From: Myxococcales bacterium
GTDB lineage: Bacteria > Myxococcota_A > Polyangia > Polyangiales > Polyangiaceae
NCBI GenBank assembly: GCA_016212965.1
Contig: JACRDA010000158.1
Location: 1-37,075, forward strand
Direction of reading: 5' to 3'
DNA: 37,075 nucleotides
The notes beneath the pieces were generated by a model. That model did not search any database. It had not been told where the DNA came from and saw only the letters and a program-made list of their open reading frames with translations. Every line of letters begins with the position of its first letter. The first letter of the stretch is position 1. Made by a program: the position numbers and the translations under genes. Below are positions 1 to 8,081 of this stretch, piece by piece.

Positions 1-1179
1 GAGCCCGCCGACGGCGATGCACCCACCGATCGCCATGGCGAGATACGGCCGGCGGCGCGCCGGCTCGGGCACGCCGCTCACCGTCGCCGCCGTCGCGGTC
101 ACGCCCGAGCGCACGGAGGGTGCGGGCTCGGGGACGGAGCGCGGGGCCGAGCGGGGCTCCGACTCCGTCGCCGCGCTCTCCGTGCGCAGCGCGGGGGCCG
201 ACGGCGTCGGCGCCTGCGGCCTCGATTCGGGCGCCTGCTTCAGCTGGGCCAGGCGGCGCGGATCGAGCTTCTCGTGGGCGCCCGATTCCTCGACGAAGCG
301 CGCCAGGGCGCGCGAGCTCGCGAGCGGTACCTTCGCCTCGGTGGCGGCGTGCTCCACCGCGTCGGCGAAGTCCGCGGCGGTCGCGAAGCGGTCGCCCGGC
401 GCCCGCGCGAGCGCACGCATGCAGGCCGCGTCGAGCGGGGCCGGCACCTCGGGGTTGGCCTGCCTCGGGGTCTCGCCGGGGCCCGCGAGCACCTTCTGCA
501 CGAGCGCCCCGTCGTTGTCCGCGTGGAAGAGCCGCTTGCCCGTCAGCATCTCCCAGAAGACGACCCCCGCCGCGTACACGTCGCAGCGCCGATCGACGGT
601 CTCGCCCATCAGCTGCTCGGGGGGCATGTAGGGGACCTTGCCCTTCACCTGCGCGCCGCGGGTCGACGACAGGCGCGCCTCGGCGCGCGCCACTCCGAAG
701 TCGGTGATGCGCACCACGCCGTCGGCGCCGATGAGGATGTTCGCCGGCGACATGTCGCGGTGCACGAGGTTGAGCGGCGCGCCCGCGTCGTCGCAGAGCT
801 CGTGCGCCGCGTGGAGGCCGGCGAGCGAGTCGACCAGGATCCGCGTCGCGACCTCGAACGGCACGACCCGCTTGCGCAACGCCTTGCGCAGTGCCTGCAG
901 CGACGGCCCGTCGACGTACTCCATCACGATGAAGAGGCCGTCGTCGGCCTGCACGTCGAGGGTGGCGACGACGTTCGGGTGGCGGATGCGCGCCGCCAGC
1001 CGCGCCTCGTCGAGGAACATGTTGATGAAGTCGGCCTCGGCGGCGATGTGGGGGTGCATCACCTTGATCGCCACGAGCCGCTCGAACCCTCCGACGCCGA
1101 GGGCGCGGCCGAGGTGCACGGTCGCCATGCCGCCGGAGGCGATGGGCGTGAGCACCTCGTAGCGACCCCCTAGCAGCAT
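1..1179 (-). CDS. Ser/Thr protein kinase, membrane-anchored, 3' end outside the window
   Basis: This is a bacterial Hanks-type Ser/Thr protein kinase that phosphorylates proteins in the cytoplasm; its target is unknown. About 393 codons are visible. Residues 1-270 form a complete-looking kinase domain: Gly-rich loop ASGGMATVHLG, ATP-binding Lys39 in VAIK, catalytic HRDMSPANIL with Asp142, and DFG at 160-162. A Pro/Ala/Ser-rich linker follows, and a hydrophobic stretch begins near residue 379 (YLAMAIGGCIAVGG), so the protein is probably anchored in the membrane with an outer domain beyond the window. The start ATG is preceded by GGAG five bases upstream. It begins only about 10 bp after the distal stop codon of the Gly-rich lipoprotein gene, which suggests one transcript. 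All key catalytic residues are present, so it should be active, unlike the pseudokinase at 4817-6535. Confidence 0.93.
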   Translation of the reverse strand, partial: MLLGGRYEVLTPIASGGMATVHLGRALGVGGFERLVAIKVMHPHIAAEADFINMFLDEARLAARIRHPNVVATLDVQADDGLFIVMEYVDGPSLQALRKALRKRVVPFEVATRILVDSLAGLHAAHELCDDAGAPLNLVHRDMSPANILIGADGVVRITDFGVARAEARLSSTRGAQVKGKVPYMPPEQLMGETVDRRCDVYAAGVVFWEMLTGKRLFHADNDGALVQKVLAGPGETPRQANPEVPAPLDAACMRALARAPGDRFATAADFADAVEHAATEAKVPLASSRALARFVEESGAHEKLDPRRLAQLKQAPESRPQAPTPSAPALRTESAATESEPRSAPRSVPEPAPSVRSGVTATAATVSGVPEPARRRPYLAMAIGGCIAVGGL

Positions 1180-1189
1180 GGTCGCTCCA

Positions 1190-1474
1190 TCAGCCGCCCG
1201 CGAGCGGCAACCCTCCCAGCGTGTAGGCGCCCGTGGTGAGCGACGGGCTCACCACGCCCTGCACCGAGGGCGCGTCGGCGTTGATCCGCACGCGGCCGAC
1301 GGCTCCGCCGCCACCGCCCGAGTCCGCGTAGGTCAGGCCGGCGCCGCCCGTCGGGCTGTTGCCAGCTCCGCCCGGACCACCGTCGGCAGCCTCGCCGCCC
1401 TCGGCGTTGCCGCCCGCGGCGGGCTGGGAGCCCAGCTGTCCTGGCTGACCGGCCCGGCCAGCATCGCTGCCGCT
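1190..1474 (-). pseudogene. In-frame 3' continuation of the Gly-rich lipoprotein gene after an internal TGA
   Basis: Reading on after the TGA at 1475-1477 in the same frame gives 94 codons ending at TGA 1190-1192. They encode SGSDAGRAGQPGQLG, then Gly/Ala-rich sequence, then GGAVGRVRINAD and a closing TLGGLPLAGG. The GRVRIN segment and the composition match the expected end of this protein type. No base needs inserting or deleting, so this is a single nonsense codon, not a frameshift. It may be a true pseudogene mutation, a consensus error in the assembly, or a site of readthrough. The region has no start codon of its own that looks convincing, and its end lies about 10 bp from the kinase start. 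Confidence 0.75.
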
Positions 1475-2707
1475 TCACGTACAGTCTCCGGCGCCACCGC
1501 CGCCGCCGTTGGCCGCGAGAATGGCGCCCGTCGCCACCGTCACCGCGGGGGCCTCGAGCAGGATGGCACCGCCGGCGCCGCCGCCGGCGCCACCGCCGGT
1601 CACGGTCTCCCCGCCCCCGCCGCCGCCCGCGTGGATGCGGCCCGTCCCGCTCACGGTGAGGGTGCCGGTTGCGGTGATCTGCACGGCCCCGCCGCCGCCG
1701 CCGCCCGGGCCCGCGAGGGAGCCGAAGTTGGGGATGACGACGCCGCCCCCGCCGCCGCTGCCGCCGACGAGCGGGACGAGCTCCGGCGTGCCGCACGCGC
1801 CCGGCCCACCGAGCCCGCCGACATGGGCATCGGGTGCGCTGCACGTGGAGGCGCCGCCCGGGCCTCCGCCCGCGGGATGTCCCGCCCCGCCGCTGCCCGA
1901 CGCGCAACCGTTCGAGACGGGGGTCCCGGAGCCGAGGAGCCCGCCGCACGAGCCGTCGCCCGGGGCGCCTGCCGCTCCACCCGCGTAACCGCCCGGCCCG
2001 GCCGACTGGCTCGAGGCGGCGACCGTCACGAGCCCGTGGAGGGTGACGTCGCCGTCGACGAGCAGCACGAGCGCGTTCGTGCCCGCGCCGCGCAGGGTCG
2101 TGCCCGCGGGGACGGTGAGCCCGTCCATCGAGAACACGCCGAGGCCGGGCTCGCCCCCGCCTTGGGCGTGGGTCGCGAACGCGATCCCGGTACTCGGATC
2201 GAGCCCGACGACCGGCGGGCGAAGCTGGTTGCCCCCGCGCGTGATCTCGCCCGTGTCCGTGTCGAAGACGGTGTCTGGGGCACCCGCGAGCACGAGCGGA
2301 CTGCTGCCCGCCAGGAGCTCCGCGGCGCCGACGTTGCTCGGCACTCCGCACGAGCGGCTCCCGACGTCGCAGCCGAGCGGGCACGGCCCGAGCTCGACCC
2401 AGGCGTCGTTCACGCAGTGGTGCGCCGAGCCGTTCGGAAGGCACTCGAAGGTGTCGCCCGCGCACGGCGGCTGCGCGCCGCCCGCGCCGCCGGTGCCGCC
2501 AGTGCCGCCGCTATCGGCACCGCCTGCGCCGGTGCCTTGGCCGCCGGTGCCCTGGCCGCCGGTGCCCTGGCCGCCGGTGCCCTGGCTGCCGCCGGTCCCC
2601 TCCGCGAGCCTCGGGTCGTACTTGTCCCAGTCGCGCCCGCAGGCCGTGGCGCCGACCGCCGCGAGCGCGGCCGCCCACGAGAGCATGCGGAACGTCGGCG
2701 CGCGCAT
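1475..2707 (-). CDS. Gly-rich lipoprotein, ends at a premature in-frame TGA
   Basis: Predicted exported lipoprotein of unknown function, of a Gly-rich type common in myxobacteria. The N-terminus has a short signal sequence ending in GATAC, a weak lipobox with Cys at about residue 23. It continues with a GTGGQ tandem repeat, a small Cys-containing region (residues about 80-125), a beta-rich stretch, then long poly-Gly runs. The open frame stops at TGA (1475-1477) after GAGDCT, yet the same frame stays open for 94 further codons with family-like sequence (see 1190-1474). The 410-residue product is therefore probably truncated relative to the ancestral protein of about 505 residues. It lies between the PDZ-thioredoxin gene (56 bp upstream) and the kinase gene downstream. 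An alternative start is the Met eight residues in (MLSWAAAL), which gives a neater signal peptide. Confidence 0.8.
   Translation of the reverse strand: MRAPTFRMLSWAAALAAVGATACGRDWDKYDPRLAEGTGGSQGTGGQGTGGQGTGGQGTGAGGADSGGTGGTGGAGGAQPPCAGDTFECLPNGSAHHCVNDAWVELGPCPLGCDVGSRSCGVPSNVGAAELLAGSSPLVLAGAPDTVFDTDTGEITRGGNQLRPPVVGLDPSTGIAFATHAQGGGEPGLGVFSMDGLTVPAGTTLRGAGTNALVLLVDGDVTLHGLVTVAASSQSAGPGGYAGGAAGAPGDGSCGGLLGSGTPVSNGCASGSGGAGHPAGGGPGGASTCSAPDAHVGGLGGPGACGTPELVPLVGGSGGGGGVVIPNFGSLAGPGGGGGGAVQITATGTLTVSGTGRIHAGGGGGGETVTGGGAGGGAGGAILLEAPAVTVATGAILAANGGGGGAGDCT
2529..2590 (-). repeat. 15-bp coding tandem repeat (GTGGQ units)
   Basis: Within the Gly-rich lipoprotein gene, a 15-bp unit (plus strand ctggccgccggtgcc) repeats about four times with one or two substitutions, encoding successive GTGGQ units just after the signal sequence. 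It makes a flexible linker between the lipid anchor and the folded part. Such nearly identical units are prone to slippage, so copy number may differ between strains. Confidence 0.8.
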
Positions 2708-2762
2708 CGCCCGAGCGTATCACGAGATGTCGCGGCGCAAGCGCCTCCGTGCCGCCGGCTTC

Positions 2763-3704
2763 TCAGCCCGGCTCGGCCAGCAGCCGCTCGACGAGCGCGC
2801 CGACCGCCGCCGTCTCGGCGGGCGAGTAGCCCGAGACGACCTCGCGCACGACGCCGCGCTTGTCGATGACGACGAGCGTGGGCAGGACGTCGATGTGGTA
2901 CGCGCCCTGCGTGCGCTGGCTCGGATCGGCGGCGACCGGGTAGGGGATGGCCCAGTCGCGCGCCGCCGCCGCGGCTTCTGGCAGCGCGTCGTCCGCGACC
3001 CCGAGGACGCGCAGGCCGCGCTCGCCAAAGCGCGTGTGGTAGCGCGCGAGCGCGCCGACGCCGATGCGGCACGGCACGCACCAGCTCGCCCAGAAGTCGA
3101 CGAGCACGACGTGGCCGCGCAGGCCCGCGAGCGCCGTCGGGACGGCGTCGCCCACGGGCTCGAGCACACCGAGCTCGGGGGCGAGCACGCCGACGAGCTC
3201 GAGGCGCGCGGTCTCGCCCGGGGCGGGTGCGCGGCCGAGCTCGGCCTCGAGCACGAGATCGGCGCCGGCGCGCCGCACCGTGAGCGGGCAGGTGTCGCCG
3301 GGCGCGTGGCTCCCCACCTCGCGCTGCAGCTCGCGCGGCGCGCGCACGGCCGTGCCGTCGACCTCGAGCACGAGGTCCCCCGCGAGCACGCCTGCCTTCG
3401 CGGCGGGGGAGCGCCGGACCACCGCCTTGACGAGCACGCCTCCGCCCGGGGCGGTGCCAAGCTCGACGCCGAGCCACGTGCGCCCGGTGTACCGGACGTC
3501 GCGCGCCCGCGGCTCGTCGAGGCGCAGGTCCATGCCCGCGCTCGGTGCGTCCGGGGTGGTGCCAGCGGTGGGACGGCCCATCGGGGCCGCGGTCGGCATC
3601 CGCCCGAGCCAGCCGCCGTCGAGCGCCGGCTCCGACGCCGGCCGCACGGGTGCGCAGGCCATGAGCCCGCCGAGGCCCCAGGCGAATCCTCCCAGCGCTC
3701 GCAT
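2763..3704 (-). CDS. Lipoprotein with PDZ and TlpA-like thioredoxin domains
   Basis: Predicted exported thiol-disulfide oxidoreductase tethered by lipid. The signal sequence MRALGGFAWGLGGLMAC ends in the lipobox LMAC. A PDZ-like domain (about residues 75-160) carries WLGVEL and the AGVLAGDLVLEVDG motif. The C-terminal thioredoxin fold (about 175-313) has VVLVDFWASWCVPC with both redox cysteines (CVPC) and a cis-Pro loop (VLPTLVVID). PDZ domains bind exposed peptide tails, so the protein may reduce or isomerise captured substrates outside the cytoplasm; that is inference. An in-frame ATG seven codons upstream (3725) is possible, but the inner ATG follows a GGTGG-like site and gives the better signal peptide. 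It is the first gene of the probable three-gene minus-strand unit ending in the kinase. Confidence 0.88.
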   Translation of the reverse strand: MRALGGFAWGLGGLMACAPVRPASEPALDGGWLGRMPTAAPMGRPTAGTTPDAPSAGMDLRLDEPRARDVRYTGRTWLGVELGTAPGGGVLVKAVVRRSPAAKAGVLAGDLVLEVDGTAVRAPRELQREVGSHAPGDTCPLTVRRAGADLVLEAELGRAPAPGETARLELVGVLAPELGVLEPVGDAVPTALAGLRGHVVLVDFWASWCVPCRIGVGALARYHTRFGERGLRVLGVADDALPEAAAAARDWAIPYPVAADPSQRTQGAYHIDVLPTLVVIDKRGVVREVVSGYSPAETAAVGALVERLLAEPG

Positions 3705-3915
3705 CCACCGCTCATGATGCCGCATCGGCGGGGAGCGGTCGACCGGCCGGACCCCCGCGCGTTGTGCCAGGGTGCGCCAGGATCCGATCGGGCTGGGGCT
3801 TTCGGGCCCATGAATCGAGCGCAAGTGGCTGTAAGTACGTGACGTCGCAATGACTGGGGGCTGGTACGCCGCGTGCTTGGGCAAGGGCGACGGCGAACGA
3901 CGAAGGCGGGTGATC

Positions 3916-4785
3916 ATGCGCGGTTTCGCAGTGTTCTCGGTGGTGGGGCTCGGCCTGTGCGGCGGGCTCGTGGCGTGCAGCGGGACAGTGACGATCGGGA
4001 CGACGGGGACCGGGGGCTCCGCCGGCACCACCTCGACGACGACCTCGACGTGGACGACGACCACGAGCACGACGACGTGGACGACCACGACGACCACCAC
4101 GACCGGTACGGGCGGCAGCGCCTGTTACGAGACGCACGACGGCTTCGACATGCAGCTCGACGGGCCCGACAACACCGTCTGGGGTTGCAGCGTCGGCGCG
4201 ACCCAGACCGGCGACTTCGTGTTCAACGCCGTCGTCCTCGACGCCGCCCAGAACTCGCTCGCGCTCGACGCCTGCCCACCGAACGCCGACTGCACGAACA
4301 CGGCGTACAAGCTCTCGTTCTCGGCGCCCGGGCTCTACAGCTACATCCCGGTCGGGACCTTCGTCGAAGTGAGCGTGCACGTGTACCAGCCGTGGGGCTG
4401 CGAGCACGCGCTCCAGATCAAGAACCTGCCCTCGTGGGGCGGCGTCGCGAACCCGTACTACCCGGACGATCGCGTGTGGCTCGTCGCCGCCGACGGTGCC
4501 CTCACGACCTTCCCCGGCACGCCGTTCGCGATCGAGGCCGAGGCGCTCGGCTGCTATCCGAACGAGCCGCCGGGCTGCGGCATCCACGACGACTACCGGC
4601 TCGTGTTCGTGCCGCCGGGCGCGCAGCCCGTCGCGCTCGGCATGGGCGAGACGGGGAGCCTGTGGTTCCCGTCGCAGTACCCGCAGTACTTCGACGTGCG
4701 CAACCTCCGCTCCTACGAGACCGGCTGGTGCGACGACTACTGGAACTGGGCGTACTTCGCCGTCCAGAACATGATGGTCGACTGA
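3916..4785 (+). CDS. Thr-rich lipoprotein of unknown function
   Basis: Predicted 289-residue secreted lipoprotein. The signal sequence begins MRGFAVFSVVGLG and ends with the lipobox LVAC. A linker made almost only of Thr with some Gly, Ser and Trp follows (about residues 25-70); its repetitive ACG/ACC codons make a low-complexity DNA tract near 4020-4100. The remaining about 215 residues hold spaced cysteines and many aromatic residues and look like a beta-rich extracellular domain (for example YQPWGCEHALQIKNLPSWGG). I do not recognise the family. The start is chosen because it begins the signal peptide and has AAGG/GCGGG sequence upstream. It is divergent from the thioredoxin gene and convergent with the pseudokinase gene 31 bp away. 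Confidence 0.85.
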   Translation: MRGFAVFSVVGLGLCGGLVACSGTVTIGTTGTGGSAGTTSTTTSTWTTTTSTTTWTTTTTTTTGTGGSACYETHDGFDMQLDGPDNTVWGCSVGATQTGDFVFNAVVLDAAQNSLALDACPPNADCTNTAYKLSFSAPGLYSYIPVGTFVEVSVHVYQPWGCEHALQIKNLPSWGGVANPYYPDDRVWLVAADGALTTFPGTPFAIEAEALGCYPNEPPGCGIHDDYRLVFVPPGAQPVALGMGETGSLWFPSQYPQYFDVRNLRSYETGWCDDYWNWAYFAVQNMMVD

Positions 4786-4816
4786 GTGCCCGCCTCCGGC
4801 CGGGGCGCGCGGTCGA

Positions 4817-6535
4817 TCAGTTGCAGCGCTTGAGGAACTGGCCGCACTTCTTCTGCGGCGGTTGCGCGGGCGCCTGCACGAGCTTGTACTCCTTCTCGAA
4901 GGGCGTACCGGGCTCGATCGTGATGTTGTCCTCCTGCGGGAGGTAGCCGCCCTTGGCGACGCGGATCTTGTGCTTGCCGACCGTGAGCTCGAGGTCCTTC
5001 GAGAGGTCCTTGACCTGCGCGCCGTCGACGAACACGACGTCGCAGGGGCCCGGCACGCACACGAGCTTCGTCAGGAGCTTCTCCTCGTCGCCCGCGTCGG
5101 CGCCGGCGTCGGGCTCGTCGGCGCTGGCCGACGCCGAGGCGGACGCGCTCGCGCTCTCGGACGCGCTCGGGGCGGGCTCCGACGAGGTGGCCTCGCCCGT
5201 GCTGGTGCCCGACGCCGTGTCGGGCGGAGGCGTGCTCGTCGCGGCGGGGCTCGCCGCGGCGGTCGAGGTCGAGGTCGTGGCCGTCTGGACGTCGGTGCTC
5301 GGCGTGCGGGTGAGCAGGAGCGCGAGGCCGACGCCGCCCGCCACGACCGCGATGCCCACGCCGATGAGGATCGGCAGGAAGTTCTTCTTCTCCTTCTTGG
5401 CGGGCAGCGGGAAGGGCGGCAGGCCCGTTGCGCTCGCCTCGACGGCGCCTGGCTGGGGCTGGCCACCCTCGGGCTGCGCCGTGGCGTAGGCGCCCGCGCG
5501 GGGCGCGTTGGGGTAGCCCGGCGCGGGAGCAGGCCCGGCCCCGGCTCCGCTCGGTGCGGCCTGGAAGCCGCTCCCCGCCGCGAGTGCCTGGGCGGCGGCC
5601 GCCGGGTTGGGCGGCGGGTTGTAGGGCGCGATCTCGCCGAACGCCATCGTCTTGGCGCTCTCGCTCGCCTTCGGCGCGGCGCCGAGCGTGCCGAGCGCCG
5701 CGGCGATCTCGCCGACGCTGCGCGGGCGCTCGGCCGGGTTGATGGCGAGCGCGCGTGCGAAGATGCCGTCGAGGCCGCCGTTCACCGGCACCCGGAACTC
5801 CATCGAGCGGTGCGAGATGGGCGCGCGCGGCCCGAGCAGCTCGCGCTGCCACGCGGGCAGATCGGGCGGCGACTGCTGGAACGCGAGCCAGTAGGGCCGC
5901 GCCGTGAGCGCGTAGAAGAGCACGAGCGCCGCCGCGAACACGTCGGCCGTCGCGTCGACCGGCGCGCCGGGCTGGATCTGCTCGGGCGCCCACCACGCGG
6001 CACCGACGACGTAGCTCTCGTGCGAGGGCTGCGCGTTGCGGACGATCGCGGCGCCGAAGTCCGCGATGCGCACGGCGTAGGTCGGCGGCGGGCCGATGAA
6101 GACGTTGTTCGGCTTGAGCGCGTGGTGGAAGAGCCCGCGGTTGTGGGCGAGATCGAGGCAGCGCGCGAGCCCCGTGGCGATCGCGGCGGTGACGTCGGCC
6201 GCGACCGGCCCCTGCGCGCAGAGCTGCGTCAGCGACGGCACCGTCATGCGCTCGCAGGCGCTGAAGGGCGCGCCGGTCGCCTGGTCGTAGCCCGAGTCGA
6301 GCACGGGCACGACGACGTCGGCCGGGAGCTGGCGCGCGGCGGAGGTCGCGCGCTCGAGCGCGCCCATGAGGTCGGCGCGCTGCGCCAGCGCCGGGTCGTA
6401 GAGCTTGACCACGAGCTCGCGACCCTGGGCGTCCTGCGCGACGTAGGTCGCGACGGCCTGGGAGAGCGCGAGCTGCGCGCGGACGCTGTACTTGCCGGCG
6501 ATGACCTGGCCGGGGCTCAGGAGCGGTGCCGTCAC
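4817..6535 (-). CDS. Membrane-anchored pseudokinase with PEGA-like C-terminal domain
   Basis: A 572-residue protein with Ser/Thr kinase architecture but a degenerate active site. The Gly-rich loop is lost (AQLALSQAVATYV), and the HRD motif reads HHALKPNN, so the catalytic Asp is Ala139. Lys44 (VVKLYD), Asn144, DFG (159-161) and APE (183-185) remain. It may still bind nucleotide but should not transfer phosphate efficiently. A Pro/Ala-rich linker leads to one membrane helix (about 386-408, ILIGVGIAVVAGGVGLALLL), then a Thr/Ser/Ala low-complexity stretch with Ser-Ala repeats. A PEGA-like domain follows near residues 485-550 (CDVVFVDG, GKHKIRVAKGGY), probably outside the cytoplasm. The GTG start overlaps the TGA stop of the upstream lipoprotein gene (GTGA), with GGGGAG nine bases upstream, so the two are translationally coupled. 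Confidence 0.9.
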   Translation of the reverse strand: MTAPLLSPGQVIAGKYSVRAQLALSQAVATYVAQDAQGRELVVKLYDPALAQRADLMGALERATSAARQLPADVVVPVLDSGYDQATGAPFSACERMTVPSLTQLCAQGPVAADVTAAIATGLARCLDLAHNRGLFHHALKPNNVFIGPPPTYAVRIADFGAAIVRNAQPSHESYVVGAAWWAPEQIQPGAPVDATADVFAAALVLFYALTARPYWLAFQQSPPDLPAWQRELLGPRAPISHRSMEFRVPVNGGLDGIFARALAINPAERPRSVGEIAAALGTLGAAPKASESAKTMAFGEIAPYNPPPNPAAAAQALAAGSGFQAAPSGAGAGPAPAPGYPNAPRAGAYATAQPEGGQPQPGAVEASATGLPPFPLPAKKEKKNFLPILIGVGIAVVAGGVGLALLLTRTPSTDVQTATTSTSTAAASPAATSTPPPDTASGTSTGEATSSEPAPSASESASASASASASADEPDAGADAGDEEKLLTKLVCVPGPCDVVFVDGAQVKDLSKDLELTVGKHKIRVAKGGYLPQEDNITIEPGTPFEKEYKLVQAPAQPPQKKCGQFLKRCN

Positions 6536-7197
6536 TTCGAGCTGCTCCCCGCCTTCTTCTTCAGCGACCCGAGGGCCGACATGATGGCGGCATCGGAGCC
6601 GCTCTTGTCGTTGGCGGGGGCGTAGCCGACGCCGAGGATCTCGCGCTCGCCCGCGAGCACCGCGAGCACCAGCAGGCCGCCGGCCTCGGTGCCGCGCTTG
6701 GCGTTGTCGACCTGCCAGTAGATCGCCTTGAGCTCGGTGCCCTCCAGCTTGTCGGGCGCCTTCGCGGCGAGCGCGAGCTTCTTGCCGCCGGGCGGCACGA
6801 GGCCGACGAGCTTCAGCAGGGCGTCGACCTTCTCCTCGCGGAGCTTGCGCGCCTGGCCCGCGTCGCTCGTGGCCTCGATGCTCCCGAGGGCCATGACGGG
6901 CCCCTTGTCGTCGACCTGCGCGATCGCGCCGTCCGGGGTCTGGGCGAAGATCCACTCCTCGGGCGGTGTGAACACGTACTGGGTCTCGGCGATCTTGGCG
7001 GCCGTGCTCGGCGCGGCGGCGCACTCCTCCTCGAGCTTCTCGCACTTCGGCTTCGGCTTGGGCGGCGGCGGCGGCGGCAGGGTGGGCTTCGGCTCGACGG
7101 GCTTGGGCGGCTCGGGGCAGCCTGCAACCGCGAACGACAGGAGGAGGATTGGCGCTACCGCGAAGGCGCGCCGCAGGGTCTTCGACATCGGCCTCAT
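6532..7197 (-). CDS. Pro-rich lipoprotein coupled to the pseudokinase
   Basis: Predicted 221-residue lipoprotein of unknown function. The signal sequence ends SFAVAGC (lipobox VAGC), followed by a Pro/Lys linker (PEPPKPVEPKP, then PPPPPPKPKPK). The mature part (about residues 60-221) has a mixed alpha/beta look, with segments such as TPPEEWIFAQTPDG and GLLVLAVLAGEREILGVGYA, and ends in a Lys/Ser-rich tail. The Pro linker would hold the domain away from the membrane. An alternative ATG three codons later (7188) has GAGG very close upstream. Its stop codon overlaps the GTG start of the pseudokinase gene, so the two proteins are made together and may interact across the membrane; the interaction is inference. 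Confidence 0.85.
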   Translation of the reverse strand: MRPMSKTLRRAFAVAPILLLSFAVAGCPEPPKPVEPKPTLPPPPPPKPKPKCEKLEEECAAAPSTAAKIAETQYVFTPPEEWIFAQTPDGAIAQVDDKGPVMALGSIEATSDAGQARKLREEKVDALLKLVGLVPPGGKKLALAAKAPDKLEGTELKAIYWQVDNAKRGTEAGGLLVLAVLAGEREILGVGYAPANDKSGSDAAIMSALGSLKKKAGSSSK

Positions 7198-7355
7198 GGT
7201 CCCGGAGTACCCTAGCATCGATCGCCCCGAGACCGGAGTATCCAGCACGCAGCCGTCCGCGGCCGACCGGTTCCGGGGCTTCGGGTTGCAGCGGGGTACC
7301 CCCGGGCGGAACGCGCGGCTTGCGCTCCCGGCGTGTTTCGCCTTTGGTGAGCGCG

Positions 7356-7952
7356 ATGACACCCGGCCGGCTCCTCGTCGCGTTCGCCGCCCTCGCCGCG
7401 CTCGGTCACGGCCTCGCCGCCTGCTCCGGTGAGCCGGCCGGCCCGAAGCCCGACCCGCACACGGGCAGCCCCACGTCGACCGCGGGCGGCTCGAGCGCGC
7501 CGCGGACGAGCGCGGGGGTCGCGACTGCGAGCGGGAGCGCGAGCGCCGCGCCGGCCGCACCCGCCCTGCCCGAGGCCGGTGCGTGGCAAGGCACGTACCA
7601 GGCCGAGAAGGACACGGTGTTCGTGCCGGAGAAGGTGCCCTACCACGGGGGCTGGGCGAAGGACGACGGCACGCAGGCCGTCGGTCCCGGCCAGGTCGAG
7701 CTCACGGTCGCGCCCGACGGCCAGGTGACCGGCAGCGCGAGTGGTGCGCTCGGCGATCAGGTGATCCGGGGCGTGGTCGACGGCGGTGCGTTGCGCCTCG
7801 GGGTCACCGCCAAGGATCCGCGCGATCCGGCCGCGATGTCCGGCATCCTCACCGGCAGCCTGAAGGGCGACAAGCTCGTCGGGACCCTGCAGGTTGCGAG
7901 CTCCGACGCGAGCCTGGTCCGCCAGGCGCCCGTCGCGCTCGAGCGACGTTGA
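7356..7952 (+). CDS. Small secreted lipoprotein, beta-rich
   Basis: Predicted 198-residue lipoprotein. The signal sequence MTPGRLLVAFAALAALGHG ends in the lipobox LAAC. A low-complexity Ser/Ala/Gly/Pro linker follows (about residues 25-70). The C-terminal about 120 residues (WQGTYQAEKDTVFVPE, then VELTVAPDGQVTGSASG and GILTGSLKGDKLVGTLQV) alternate as expected for a small beta barrel or sandwich. I do not recognise a named family. The ATG follows GGTGAG. An upstream reading frame extends further, but without a signal sequence. It stands alone on this strand; its stop codon runs into the palindromic repeat at 7951-8013. Confidence 0.85.
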   Translation: MTPGRLLVAFAALAALGHGLAACSGEPAGPKPDPHTGSPTSTAGGSSAPRTSAGVATASGSASAAPAAPALPEAGAWQGTYQAEKDTVFVPEKVPYHGGWAKDDGTQAVGPGQVELTVAPDGQVTGSASGALGDQVIRGVVDGGALRLGVTAKDPRDPAAMSGILTGSLKGDKLVGTLQVASSDASLVRQAPVALERR

Positions 7953-8013
7953 CGCCCTCGAGGCGTGGACGCCCCCCGAGGCGTGGACGCCCTCGAGGCG
8001 TGGACGCGCCTCG
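7951..8013. repeat. Tandem 17-18 bp palindromic repeat
   Basis: Three head-to-tail copies of GACGCCCTCGAGGCGTG (7951-7967 and 7986-8002 identical; 7968-7985 with C insertions and a change) plus a partial fourth copy (8003-8013). Each unit is itself an inverted repeat, ACGCC-N5-GGCGT. It begins at the stop codon of the lipoprotein gene and ends about 70 bp before the TIGR04563-like gene. It could act as a terminator, as a multi-site operator for the small protein, or be a mobile small repeat. Confidence 0.8.
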
Positions 8014-8046
8014 AAAAGTGGTGTGGAGGTTCTTCGCACCCTCAGG

Positions 8047-8056
8047 TATATATGTA
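8047..8056 (+). promoter_or_regulatory. AT-rich -10-like element before the TIGR04563-like gene
   Basis: TATATATGTA at 8047-8056 is one of very few AT-only patches in this GC-rich window and lies about 25-35 bp before the ATG of the small gene. A TTCTTC at 8030-8035 is a poor -35 candidate at about 11 bp. The position suits a -10 region or an easily melted promoter core, but the -35 is not convincing. Confidence 0.35.
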
Positions 8057-8081
8057 GGCGGATGGGGGCAGCGAGGGGACC

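Noticed and set aside
1475..1477. TGA as a selenocysteine codon
   Set aside because: A GC hairpin follows the TGA, but its loop is tiny and does not resemble a bacterial SECIS element, the protein is a Gly-rich lipoprotein with no redox motif, and TGA is the normal stop of many genes here. A nonsense mutation or sequence error is simpler.
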